Shown here: piece by piece, positions 7,582 through 14,627 of the stretch | How the letters are laid out: every line of letters begins with the position of its first letter | Position numbering within the stretch: position 1 is the stretch's first letter | Assembly: GCA_035288865.1 (NCBI GenBank) | Contig: DATDZA010000001.1 | Location: 1 to 29,357 of the forward strand | Reading direction: 5' to 3' | Length of the DNA stretch: 29,357 nt | DNA from: GCA-2688775 sp035288865 | GTDB taxonomy: Archaea; Nanobdellota; Nanobdellia; Woesearchaeales; GW2011-AR4 | Program-made: the position numbers and the translations under genes | The notes under the pieces: model-generated | Told to the model about the DNA's origin: nothing | The model's input: only the letters and a program-made list of their open reading frames with translations | Databases searched by the model: none

Positions 7582-8151
7582 ATGGTGGCGGCCAAAACTA
7601 TAGACCAATTTAATAAAGATCTTGCAGAATATCAAGAAATAAAGTATTTTGTGGTAAAAAATGTCGCACTCGATAAGCTAGATGAAGCTGGATTTCAGGA
7701 TTTAACAGCTAGGGTCCTGGTTTTAGCGAGGAGGGCACTAATAAATAAAAATTTTGCCGAACAATCTTACTCTCCTGAAGGTATCACAGAACTATTAAGT
7801 TATCCCGTGGTGAAAAGGTACGGATTGGAGACGAATCCGGAAGTGCACGTAACTTCAAAGGATCATCAAAGGGTTGTAGGCAGTGGCTTCTTACATCTCG
7901 AAGCACATAATCGTGAAAATGGATTTTTGTTTGGAGTTTATGAGGATCCAGCGGCCATTTATAGGGGAGTAGAACAAGTTATATTAAATATAATCTTGCG
8001 GCATGCAAAAAGAGTGAGAATAAGGAAACTCACAGCACTAATGCCAAAATTTGTTGATACAGAAAAGTTTTATTCTGAGTACAGATTTACTAAAGCAGAA
8101 AGCAGAATGACGGACGAATCTTTATATCATGAAATGCAGCTTCTGCTATAA
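7582..8151 (+). CDS. GNAT-fold acetyltransferase-like protein
   Basis: 189 residues. The order of elements fits a GNAT fold. A core strand VVGSGFLHLEA (about 92-102) is followed by a helix IYRGVEQVILNIILRHA after the position of the acetyl-CoA loop. The closing segment, EKFYSEYRFTKAE, matches the usual xxFYxxxGF end of these enzymes. The pyrophosphate-binding R/Q-x-x-G-x-G/A loop is poor (YRGVEQ), so the fold is more certain than the activity. The start is set by a TATA element 25 nt upstream. The substrate is unknown. Confidence 0.6.
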   Translation: MVAAKTIDQFNKDLAEYQEIKYFVVKNVALDKLDEAGFQDLTARVLVLARRALINKNFAEQSYSPEGITELLSYPVVKRYGLETNPEVHVTSKDHQRVVGSGFLHLEAHNRENGFLFGVYEDPAAIYRGVEQVILNIILRHAKRVRIRKLTALMPKFVDTEKFYSEYRFTKAESRMTDESLYHEMQLLL

Positions 8152-8245
8152 AAATGAACTTTGATTTTGTCTTCTAATTTCACTTTTAGTGCTATATTTA
8201 AATTGTTTTTGCAATAAAATTATCCAATAAGCTATAATTATTTGC

Positions 8246-8614
8246 TTATTTTATAAATTCAACATTTTTCATTTCTTTGAAAGCGTAGTCGCCAGTTATG
8301 AACTTTGCGTTTAGTTTAAGTGAGGTAATATACCCTATACAGTCCGCAAAACTCAATCTTTTTTTTAGATGCAAGAGCTTGAATCTATTTGCCTCTTTTA
8401 ATGTTGAATCATCTATTTTAACAATAATTGGCTTTATCAATTCGTATATTTCATCAGATTTTGTTTGTCCAAACTTCTTCAGAAAATAGAAATGAGCCTC
8501 CATTAAGTTGAATATTGTGCACATTGCCTGTTCCGGGTCAAATATATAATTTTTATAATTTTCATTGCCTAAAAATATTTCTATCAGGGCATAAGTATCC
8601 AGAAAATATTGCAT
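8246..8614 (-). CDS. vapC: VapC-type PIN-domain toxin ribonuclease
   Basis: Mg-dependent endoribonuclease of a type II toxin-antitoxin pair. The PIN acidic residues are all present: Asp6 (YFLDTYALIE), Glu39 (NLMEAHFY), Asp91 (FADCIGY) and Asp109 (ITGDYAF). The length of 122 residues is usual. It starts 2 nt after the stop of the antitoxin gene, so the two are translated together. The target RNA is unknown; tRNA or rRNA is usual for the family. Confidence 0.92.
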   Translation of the reverse strand: MQYFLDTYALIEIFLGNENYKNYIFDPEQAMCTIFNLMEAHFYFLKKFGQTKSDEIYELIKPIIVKIDDSTLKEANRFKLLHLKKRLSFADCIGYITSLKLNAKFITGDYAFKEMKNVEFIK

Positions 8615-8616
8615 TT

Positions 8617-8832
8617 CTACCAGTTACCCCATTCTTTTCTGAGTTCGTCTTTTGCCTTTTGCGCATCAATTTTAAGATGCTTGCCCATTCCAAATAGCTT
8701 TTGCAACCCAGTTTTTGAAGAGACTTCGAACTGAACAGTCTGCCCAGTTTTCAGACTCCTTTCTTCCATGTATTCCGGAGGCAAAATTATAACATTACTG
8801 TTTCCAGATTTCCTTATTTTCGTAGTTGGCAT
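8617..8832 (-). CDS. vapB: VapB-type AbrB/MazE-fold antitoxin
   Basis: 71 residues. The N-terminal swapped-hairpin DNA-binding domain reads KIRKSGNSNVIILPPEYMEE. The C-terminal tail (KAKDELRKEWGNW) is the part that normally wraps the PIN toxin active site. The gene lies upstream of and almost touching vapC, the classic order. AGGTGAT before the ATG serves as ribosome-binding site, and a tandem repeat between the TATA box and start is the likely autoregulatory operator. Confidence 0.92.
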   Translation of the reverse strand: MPTTKIRKSGNSNVIILPPEYMEERSLKTGQTVQFEVSSKTGLQKLFGMGKHLKIDAQKAKDELRKEWGNW

Positions 8833-8842
8833 TTAAATCACC

Positions 8843-8877
8843 TGTGTAATACATGTGTAATACAGAGTATTTAAAGG
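8843..8877 (-). promoter_or_regulatory. vapBC promoter and operator (11-nt tandem repeat)
   Basis: TGTGTAATACA occurs twice head to tail at 8843-8853 and 8854-8864 with no mismatch. On the minus strand it follows the TATA element CCTTTAAATA (868-877) and precedes the vapB start. This is where AbrB-fold antitoxins bind to repress their own operon. The repeat and TATA are seen; VapB binding is inferred. Confidence 0.7.
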
Positions 8878-8931
8878 TTTTGGAGGAAAGTTGATAGAAA
8901 AAATTTTAAAGAGAGGATACATGATGAAAGT

Positions 8932-9775
8932 ATGAGTGAAATATATTATGCACCGATTAAAATTTTCCTTGAATCTGAAAATTTATTAATCGATAAATTT
9001 TCCATTAGAAAAATTACCGACGAAGAACGGAAAAGATTTCTTAAAGTTACGAATGTGGTTTTTAATGAAAATGGTAATGCAATAGGCTGGAGTATAATGG
9101 ACCATAAAGATTCAACTTTTGTTCATGAAGTAGAACATCGTTTTATGGAATGTCAATATATTGTAAAGTTTTCTCATAATAATTTTGACAAATTTGACAA
9201 GCTAATATTAGCATTAAGATTGTTTAAAGAAGGAGGGATTATAGCTCCTGTAGCATTTAATGATTTAACTAACTCCATGCACTTCTTTTATCCTCAAATA
9301 ACAAAAGATAGGGGGTAAATTTGAACTAAAAAATGTTGAACTTAAATCCATAGTGAAAATATATAACTTACTATTAAAAGAAGATGATAAGAAGTTTTTA
9401 TTAGCTATTCAAAGATTTAATTCTTTAGTGGATACTCATTCAAATATTAGAAATTCATTTATTGATTGTATCACTATTTTAGAATCGTTATTTTTGGATA
9501 ATGCTACCGATGAGCTTAGATTTCGTTTTTCATTAATAATTTCTTTTATATTAAATAATAAACTAAAGATTAAAGTTAATTTAAACAAAGTTAAAAAATT
9601 TTATGACATCCGCTCAATTTTGGTTCATTCTGGTTATTCTAAAGATTTTAAAAATGAAACTTTTTATGAATGTTTACATTATACTAGAGAATTGCTAAAA
9701 TGGTACCTCTTAAATAAAAAAAATAGAAACGATAATTTTAAAAAAATTATACAACTATTAAAAATAAATTCCTAA
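8932..9775 (+). pseudogene. HEPN (ApeA-like) putative ribonuclease gene, frameshifted
   Basis: Two open parts, 8932-9318 and 9302-9775, lie in adjacent frames. They join into one protein of about 280 residues if one G is removed from the GGGGG run at 9311-9315 (reading TKDRGKFELKNV). The C-terminal half is a HEPN domain of the ApeA type: SFIDCITILESLFLD followed by FYDIRSILVHSG, whose RSILVH is the RX4H catalytic motif of HEPN RNases. The N-terminal half is an uncharacterised alpha/beta region, as in ApeA-family proteins linked to phage defence. An internal GTG at 9353 could start a separate C-terminal piece, but the frame is already open from 9302. It may be a true mutation, phase variation or a sequencing error. 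The gene lies beside vapBC and overlaps the convergent radical SAM gene by 2-4 nt. Confidence 0.75.
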
Positions 9776-11259
9776 ACCTCCACTTCCCTCTTAACCACAA
9801 CCTTTCCAGTAATTGAACGTAACATATGTCCAGTAACTTCCAAATCATAGAATTGTTTTAATGGAATCCTTCCTTTCACTCCAACAATCAACGGATATGT
9901 TCCAAACTGTCTGCAAAATGTTGTATTACCATCATAAATCTCGGCATAGCAATTCCCCAATACATTACCAGCTGGAACAATTCTTTGAAGCATTGGCCAA
10001 TCAATTTTCTGCCTAATTTCATTGCGCCATTTCCAATAATATTTTTTATTTTTTCGTAAAAACTTGTCTTTTCCTTCATTAAAAAGTGAAGTTCCTTCAA
10101 ATATTGCAACCTGACGGATATTAATGCGCCTAAGCATTAGCCCCTCATCATAAATTCTTGTTAACCATTTCATATTTTCTTCATGCGTTTTTTTGGTTTC
10201 ATTGCGGAGCCCAAAAATAATATTTACCCCGGGCAAAAATTTAGGCATTCCGTCTGAACCTCGCTCGGCACCATATTTATTTAATATTTTAATTGCTTCA
10301 TAAGCAACTTGTGGTGAAGTATTAAGAGTATTTGCTTTCACAACTTCCAAATCAAAAGATTCAACTCCAAAAGCTGCAATGTTTCCGGAAGTGCAGTATT
10401 TAACTATTGCTTTTGTTATAGCAAAATCATTTTTCTTGTCAAGGACAACTTTAACCGGATTTACATTATCTATATGTAAAACTTTTATGTCGGGGCAATT
10501 ATCATTAATTTCTTTTAATAATTCAGAAGCATAAGGCAGAGTGTAAAAACAAGTTTGCTTTCCCAATCTAAAATACCTTGCACCAAGTTTATAAAATTCA
10601 ATGATTTCATTAAGAACATCTTCTTTTTCCCGAAATTCAACTTTATTTTTAATTGGCTCTGTGCAAAAAGAGCATTTGCCAATATCACATCCGTGCCCAG
10701 TTTCAATCTCAATCATTCTTATATCGGGAATCTGTTTAATGATAGAAGCTCCTCTAATAGCATACTCTTTAGCTTCTTTGTACAAAAAGTTAAACATTTC
10801 ATAAGATACTTTATCAAAAACACTTAAATCAGCTTTCTCATAAAATCTGCCGCCAAATAACTGTGTTCCAAAAACAGCAGGGCCTGTCAGGATTTTCTCG
10901 CAGTTTAAATTCTGAATCATTGGGATTATTTCATTCAAAGTGCCGGGAATAGCAGAAAGATACTTGCCCGGAACATGAACTCCAAGAACAACAATTAAAG
11001 TATCCGTATTTTGAAGAATTTGATTTACGTTTTTGTAATTTGTTGTTAAATTATAGGTTGTGATGTCTGTTTTCTGTGATTTTTTCGGCTCAAAAATATT
11101 TCCGTTACGCTTTCTCCATAATCTTAAATCATCAATAGTAAGGTAATTAACTTCTTCACCCAGATAACCGGTAATGTACCTGGGGTAAGTTCCCAGATAA
11201 GGTGGAACCCCTAAACCGGCAGGTTCATCAGTGTAGCAGTCTATTATAGTATAAGTCAT
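9772..11259 (-). CDS. Radical SAM Fe-S protein of the archaeal COG1031-like type
   Basis: 495 residues. An N-terminal alpha/beta region (about 1-175) resembles the cobalamin-binding-like domain that precedes many radical SAM barrels (GVHVPGKYLSAIPGTLNE). The radical SAM cluster motif is GHGCDIGKCSFC, with Cys191, Cys196 and Cys199 spaced CX4CX2C instead of the canonical CX3CX2C. Barrel elements follow: ARYFRLGKQTCFY, HIDNVNP, IAAFGVESFD and PGVNIIFGLRNET. The C-terminal part (about 400-495) looks like a TRAM/OB-type RNA-binding segment. The reaction is unknown; wyosine- or tRNA-modifying enzymes share this architecture. It has its own TATA-like element just upstream on the minus strand. Confidence 0.85.
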   Translation of the reverse strand: MTYTIIDCYTDEPAGLGVPPYLGTYPRYITGYLGEEVNYLTIDDLRLWRKRNGNIFEPKKSQKTDITTYNLTTNYKNVNQILQNTDTLIVVLGVHVPGKYLSAIPGTLNEIIPMIQNLNCEKILTGPAVFGTQLFGGRFYEKADLSVFDKVSYEMFNFLYKEAKEYAIRGASIIKQIPDIRMIEIETGHGCDIGKCSFCTEPIKNKVEFREKEDVLNEIIEFYKLGARYFRLGKQTCFYTLPYASELLKEINDNCPDIKVLHIDNVNPVKVVLDKKNDFAITKAIVKYCTSGNIAAFGVESFDLEVVKANTLNTSPQVAYEAIKILNKYGAERGSDGMPKFLPGVNIIFGLRNETKKTHEENMKWLTRIYDEGLMLRRINIRQVAIFEGTSLFNEGKDKFLRKNKKYYWKWRNEIRQKIDWPMLQRIVPAGNVLGNCYAEIYDGNTTFCRQFGTYPLIVGVKGRIPLKQFYDLEVTGHMLRSITGKVVVKREVEV

Positions 11260-11346
11260 AGATAAAAAGCATAATATGACGTGTTAAAAAGGTTTGCACA
11301 TACTATGGCGTATAGATTTTTAAATCAATAAGCATAACCTATAATT

Positions 11347-11820
11347 ATGGATTTGCAAAGAAAAGTAGAATTGATGAAGAGGTACAATTTTAACGGGATT
11401 GGTAATGCTAAAGATAGAATACACCTTGTCCTTAATCTATTTGGCTTTGGAGAAAATAGCACGGAAAGAGGAGAAGAATTGTTAAGCAGACTTCAAGGAA
11501 TTTTTTCTAAAATAGACGGTTTGTATGGTACAATTGACTTTGATGAATTAGAAAGAGAAAACGCACAGAAAGATAATGACTTTGCGACTTTGTTTAGAAC
11601 AAGGGAGATTCTTCCTAGACTGCAATCTGCCATTGCTCAATTATCAGATTACTCAAGAAGTCATCATTATCATGTTCCAACAGGTAACGAAACTTATAGA
11701 GTGATATCTGAACTACAACAGGAGTTAACTAATGCAGACCATCAGAGGGGAGTTAGCTACAGAGCAAGATTAAGAGATTTGGAAAAAAGATTAGAACAAA
11801 CTGGAGTAATTCAAAAATAA
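11347..11820 (+). CDS. Helical cytoplasmic protein of unknown function (157 aa)
   Basis: Highly charged and predicted almost wholly helical, with heptad-like stretches near residues 40-60 and 130-155 (RARLRDLEKRLEQ). No signal peptide, membrane segment or catalytic motif is seen. ATTTTTAAATC at about 11308-11318 lies some 30 nt before the ATG, so it has its own promoter and is divergent from the radical SAM gene. No family is recognised. Confidence 0.7.
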   Translation: MDLQRKVELMKRYNFNGIGNAKDRIHLVLNLFGFGENSTERGEELLSRLQGIFSKIDGLYGTIDFDELERENAQKDNDFATLFRTREILPRLQSAIAQLSDYSRSHHYHVPTGNETYRVISELQQELTNADHQRGVSYRARLRDLEKRLEQTGVIQK

Positions 11821-11922
11821 TTATCTATTAATGGTGAAGTAACTAGGTTTACATTTATGAAATTATTGTAAATTTCAATATATATTTTCTAAAATATATT
11901 TTATACTAAAAATTAACAATAA

Positions 11923-11932
11923 CCTTTAAATA
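11923..11932 (+). promoter_or_regulatory. TATA box of the DUF4383-like gene
   Basis: CCTTTAAATA lies about 30 nt before the ATG at 11960. The upstream 11821-11922 stretch is extremely AT-rich and holds no gene. Confidence 0.5.
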
Positions 11933-11959
11933 CCTATCTTCAAAGTCATATAGTAAACC

Positions 11960-12328
11960 ATGGAGGTGGTCTATATCGCAGATGTACAAAAGACATATGC
12001 AATGATTATTGGTGCAGTGCTAGTGCTTTTAGGACTAGTAGGATTCGTTAACAATCCGATATTAGGAATATTTGGAGTTAACGTCGCACAGGATATATTG
12101 CATCTTGTGGGTGGAGCTTTAATATTGTGGCTAGCTTTCAAAGGAAATGCAAAGCCAACAAACATGTGGGTAGGAATAGTAGCCCTAGTTGTGGGAATTC
12201 TTTGGTTTGCTGAAGGCGTGGATGGAGGTTTATTAATGAAAATCTTCGGGATAAACGCAGCAATCAGCTACTTGCACATAGCAGTTGGAGTTGTTAGCCT
12301 AGGAGTAGCTTATGGAGTTAAGGAGTAA
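11960..12328 (+). CDS. DUF4383-like four-helix membrane protein with internal duplication
   Basis: 122 residues with four hydrophobic helices (about 14-30, 44-60, 68-86, 100-118). The segment ILGIFGVNVAQDILHLVGGA matches the hallmark of the DUF4383 family. It recurs in the second half as LLMKIFGINAAISYLHIAVG, so the protein is a tandem repeat of a two-helix unit. The function of the family is unknown. The start is uncertain: the ATG at 11960 is immediately followed by GGAGGTGGT, which looks like a ribosome-binding site lying inside the frame. A start at codon 15 (MIIGAVLV) is therefore possible. Confidence 0.7.
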   Translation: MEVVYIADVQKTYAMIIGAVLVLLGLVGFVNNPILGIFGVNVAQDILHLVGGALILWLAFKGNAKPTNMWVGIVALVVGILWFAEGVDGGLLMKIFGINAAISYLHIAVGVVSLGVAYGVKE

Positions 12329-12341
12329 AACTCCTTTTTTT
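12321..12341 (+). terminator. Hairpin plus T-run terminator
   Basis: AGGAGT (321-326) pairs perfectly with ACTCCT (330-335) across a 3-nt loop and runs straight into TTTTTTT (335-341). A further T-rich stretch follows. The stem includes the stop codon of the membrane protein gene. This is the clearest intrinsic-type terminator in the window. Confidence 0.75.
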
Positions 12342-12363
12342 CTTTTTATTTTTTCTTTAAATT

Positions 12364-12573
12364 ATGAAACATCGAAAAATAGTTGATATTGTAAGTACTT
12401 TAGTTCTCGGCATAGGTATGTTGATTGCTTTCTCTTCACACGCATTTCATTCAAAAATCGGATTTGGGGAAGAAACATCCCATATCGCGCATGTGGTTTA
12501 TGGAATGATCACTGCTATTATTGGGTTGGGAATTCTGATTTGGAACAATAAGGCGCTAAAATTTCAGAAGTAA
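12364..12573 (+). CDS. Small membrane protein of unknown function (69 aa)
   Basis: Two hydrophobic helices (about 8-26 and 43-60) flanked by basic ends (MKHRK, ALKFQK). Several His residues occur between and within them (SSHAFHSK, SHIAHVV), which might bind a metal or heme; that is speculative. It lies 35 nt after the neighbouring membrane gene but beyond its terminator. There is no convincing separate ribosome-binding site. Confidence 0.6.
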   Translation: MKHRKIVDIVSTLVLGIGMLIAFSSHAFHSKIGFGEETSHIAHVVYGMITAIIGLGILIWNNKALKFQK

Positions 12574-12613
12574 ATAATTAACAAAATTTTGTTTAATAAG
12601 ATAGTATATTCAA

Positions 12614-12653
12614 TAAATTTGGAGTCCTAAAAAAGAGAGAGGGCTTTGGCGTT
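12614..12653 (+). repeat. Left arm of a composite inverted repeat
   Basis: Two blocks, TAAATTTGGAGTCC (614-627) and GGGCTTTGGCGTT (641-653), are repeated as exact reverse complements in reverse order at 13326-13339 and 13270-13282. The spacer between blocks is 13 nt here and 43 nt on the right. The arm overlaps the stop codon of the gene at 12652. Confidence 0.8.
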
Positions 12654-13182
12654 ACGGTTTATGTTGTTGCATTCTCTCTTGCAATACTCGAAGGTGTCCT
12701 TTGATATAACCCAATCTTCCAAGTGAAGGATTATTTGGACCGCCATTAGACTGTACTAATTCCAGTTGATAATTGGCTTTTATTTGTCTGATATCAGGAA
12801 CTCCTAGTGACTCAGCAACAGGAAATAATTGTTCTTCAATGGTTGGTCTATATTTTGTAAAATTATCTGGAGTAAGAGCATCATTAGAGTCCCCCAGTAA
12901 CATATTCAAAGTATTTACTACAGAATCATATCTTTTAGTTGTATCCTCAGAACTTGGTTGAGTTCTGACTACAGATTTACCAGCACTCTTTAACCACTCA
13001 TCTTTTTTAGCTGAATATGCTGCTTTGGCAGCGGCAACTCTTGATGCATCATATAACCCCCTACCAAGACCTCTTTGAAGTGCTGCTTCAGCAACCACAG
13101 CACCAGGGATTCCTTGCTCAAGTAATTCTAGTGCTTCAATAGATTTTCGATTTTCTTCATTAGTTATTCTTTCTAAGGACAT
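12652..13182 (-). CDS. Protein of unknown function inside an inverted-repeat cassette
   Basis: 176 residues, soluble and mostly helical, with an Ala-rich region (AAALQRGLGRGLYDASRVAAAKAAYSA split over about 32-58) and a polar C-terminal half. No family, signal or catalytic motif is recognised. Its composition, rich in Ala, Gln, Ser and Pro with few Lys, differs from its Lys/Ile-rich neighbours. The stop lies within the left inverted repeat. Another repeat arm lies about 90-155 nt beyond the start, so the gene is the sole cargo of a cassette of about 730 nt. Confidence 0.65.
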   Translation of the reverse strand: MSLERITNEENRKSIEALELLEQGIPGAVVAEAALQRGLGRGLYDASRVAAAKAAYSAKKDEWLKSAGKSVVRTQPSSEDTTKRYDSVVNTLNMLLGDSNDALTPDNFTKYRPTIEEQLFPVAESLGVPDIRQIKANYQLELVQSNGGPNNPSLGRLGYIKGHLRVLQERMQQHKP

Positions 13183-13269
13183 ATTGACCTACCCCAATGT
13201 ATAATAAGATGAATCACAGCTTTATAAATCTTTCGTTTTGTAACCATTAAATAGTAATAAAACAACTAG

Positions 13270-13339
13270 AACGCCAAAGCCCCTTATTCTATGTCTTAAC
13301 GTATCGCTTCGCTCTTTTGATTGACGGACTCCAAATTTA
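13270..13339 (+). repeat. Right arm of the composite inverted repeat
   Basis: AACGCCAAAGCCC (270-282) and GGACTCCAAATTTA (326-339) are exact reverse complements of the two left-arm blocks at 12641-12653 and 12614-12627. The 43-nt spacer includes CGCTTCGCTC, and ACTTCGCTTCGC follows the arm. These short GCTTCGC repeats do not occur in the left arm. Confidence 0.8.
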
Positions 13340-13428
13340 CTTCGCTTCGCAATTTTTCAGAACTAGGTAACTGGCAAAGAAACTAACAAGCAAACTCATA
13401 CTTCAAAAAATAAAATCAAATAACAACC

Positions 13429-13436
13429 TTTATATT
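13429..13436 (+). promoter_or_regulatory. TATA box of the phospholipid operon
   Basis: CCTTTATATT is centred about 27 nt before the ATG at 13459. It is the only promoter-like element before three genes joined by ATGA overlaps, so it should drive all three. Confidence 0.6.
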
Positions 13437-13458
13437 GCGAAATTAAAACTTAAGATTT

Positions 13459-14064
13459 ATGCTATTGGAAATAATAATCTCAGTTCTTGCACTATTAATT
13501 GCATCTTTCCTTCTGAATTTCTACAGGGACCCAAAAAGAACAATTCCAACAGGCAATAATATTGTCTCACCGGCAGATGGGAGAGTAATCAGCATAATTG
13601 ACACAACAGTCAGAGAAATAACTGTAAGCAAGGGAATGATTGGAAAAATAAGAACAATGACAAAAGACATTTCAAAAGAATGCTATGTTGTATCAATTTT
13701 CATGTCACCGCTTGATGCGCACATAAACAGGGCGCCAATAGAAGGCACAATAAAATCAATCCGGCATGCAAATGGCAAATTCTTCAAGGCTTATGATTTG
13801 GAAAAAAGTTTTGAGAATGAAAAGAATGAAATAATAATTGAAAACAAAAATATGAAAATCAAGGTAATCCAAATTGCAGGATTCTTGGCAAGAAGAATAT
13901 TATGCTATGCAAAAGTCGAAGATAAAGTTAATAAAGGGCAGAAAATTGGAATGATAGCGCTGGGAAGCCAGGCAACAATAATAATGCCTAAATCTGTAAA
14001 GCTGAAAATAAAAATTAATGATAAAGTTAAGGCAGGAGAAAGCATTATTGCCGATTTAAAATGA
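13459..14064 (+). CDS. asd: Archaetidylserine decarboxylase proenzyme (PSD family)
   Basis: Converts the serine head group of archaetidylserine to ethanolamine, with a pyruvoyl group made by self-cleavage. The N-terminal hydrophobic segment (2-20) anchors it to the membrane. Motifs are FYRDPKRTIP (21-30), VSPADGRV (36-43), MSPLDAHINRAPIEG (82-96) and the cleavage site LGSQ with Gly169-Ser170. At 201 residues it matches the short archaeal/bacterial single-domain PSD. It is the first gene of an operon with a methyltransferase and a phosphatidyltransferase, which supports the lipid substrate. The archaeol backbone is inferred from carS nearby. Confidence 0.93.
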   Translation: MLLEIIISVLALLIASFLLNFYRDPKRTIPTGNNIVSPADGRVISIIDTTVREITVSKGMIGKIRTMTKDISKECYVVSIFMSPLDAHINRAPIEGTIKSIRHANGKFFKAYDLEKSFENEKNEIIIENKNMKIKVIQIAGFLARRILCYAKVEDKVNKGQKIGMIALGSQATIIMPKSVKLKIKINDKVKAGESIIADLK

Positions 14065-14627
14065 AAGATTCTCTGATGATGCTGGCAAATTTCCTGAAGA
14101 ACCCGAGACAAACAGGGTCTGTAGCGCAAAGTTCTAAATTTCTCACGCGTGAAATAGTTAAAAATGTGGATTTCAAAAACTCAAAATGCATAGTTGAATT
14201 GGGCCCAGGAATGGGAACTTTCACAAAAGCTGTACTTAACAAAGCCAGGCCTGACGCAATGGTTGTCTGCTTTGAAGTAAATAAAAAATTCTGCAGCTAC
14301 CTTATTAAGAATTTTGAAGATAGAAGGCTGATAGTGGTTAATGCCGGTGCTGACAAAATAAAAGATAATCTCAAAAAAGTTAATATCAAAGAGGCAGATT
14401 GCATAATATCTGGGCTTCCATTCAGGAACTTTCCAGATAAATATAAGAAAAAAATATTAAAAGAAGTAAGGGATTCTTTAAGTTATAACGGCAGGTTTAT
14501 ACTTTTCCAGTATACAAATAATCTAAGAAAAATGCTAAAATGGTATTTCATCAGGGTAAGTAGAAAATTTATACCGCTGAACATGCCTCCTGCGTTTGTA
14601 TATGTCTGCGAGAAGCAATTGAAATGA
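14061..14627 (+). CDS. Phospholipid N-methyltransferase-like SAM methyltransferase (PmtA/COG3963 type)
   Basis: Class I SAM-dependent methyltransferase. The N-terminal NPRQTGSVAQSSKFLTREIV (14-33) is the diagnostic start of PmtA-type phosphatidylethanolamine N-methyltransferases. It is followed by SAM motif I ELGPGMG (46-52), the acidic FEVNKKF strand end and SGLPFRNFP (117-125). The 188-residue length fits. It overlaps the decarboxylase stop by ATGA, and its own TGA overlaps the next start in the same way. In this setting it should methylate archaetidylethanolamine; how many methyl groups it adds is unknown. An rRNA dimethylase of the KsgA family is the main alternative, but the SGLPF motif (not NxPF/Y) and the operon argue against it. 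Confidence 0.83.
   Translation: MKDSLMMLANFLKNPRQTGSVAQSSKFLTREIVKNVDFKNSKCIVELGPGMGTFTKAVLNKARPDAMVVCFEVNKKFCSYLIKNFEDRRLIVVNAGADKIKDNLKKVNIKEADCIISGLPFRNFPDKYKKKILKEVRDSLSYNGRFILFQYTNNLRKMLKWYFIRVSRKFIPLNMPPAFVYVCEKQLK

Noticed and set aside
10555..10827. Plus-strand frames of 67-90 codons within the radical SAM gene
   Set aside because: Antisense shadows of a well-conserved gene; no ribosome-binding site or family match.
14061..14627. KsgA-type rRNA dimethyltransferase
   Set aside because: The catalytic N-x-P-F/Y is SGLPF here, the N-terminal PRQTGSVAQSS is typical of PmtA, and the operon is lipid-related.
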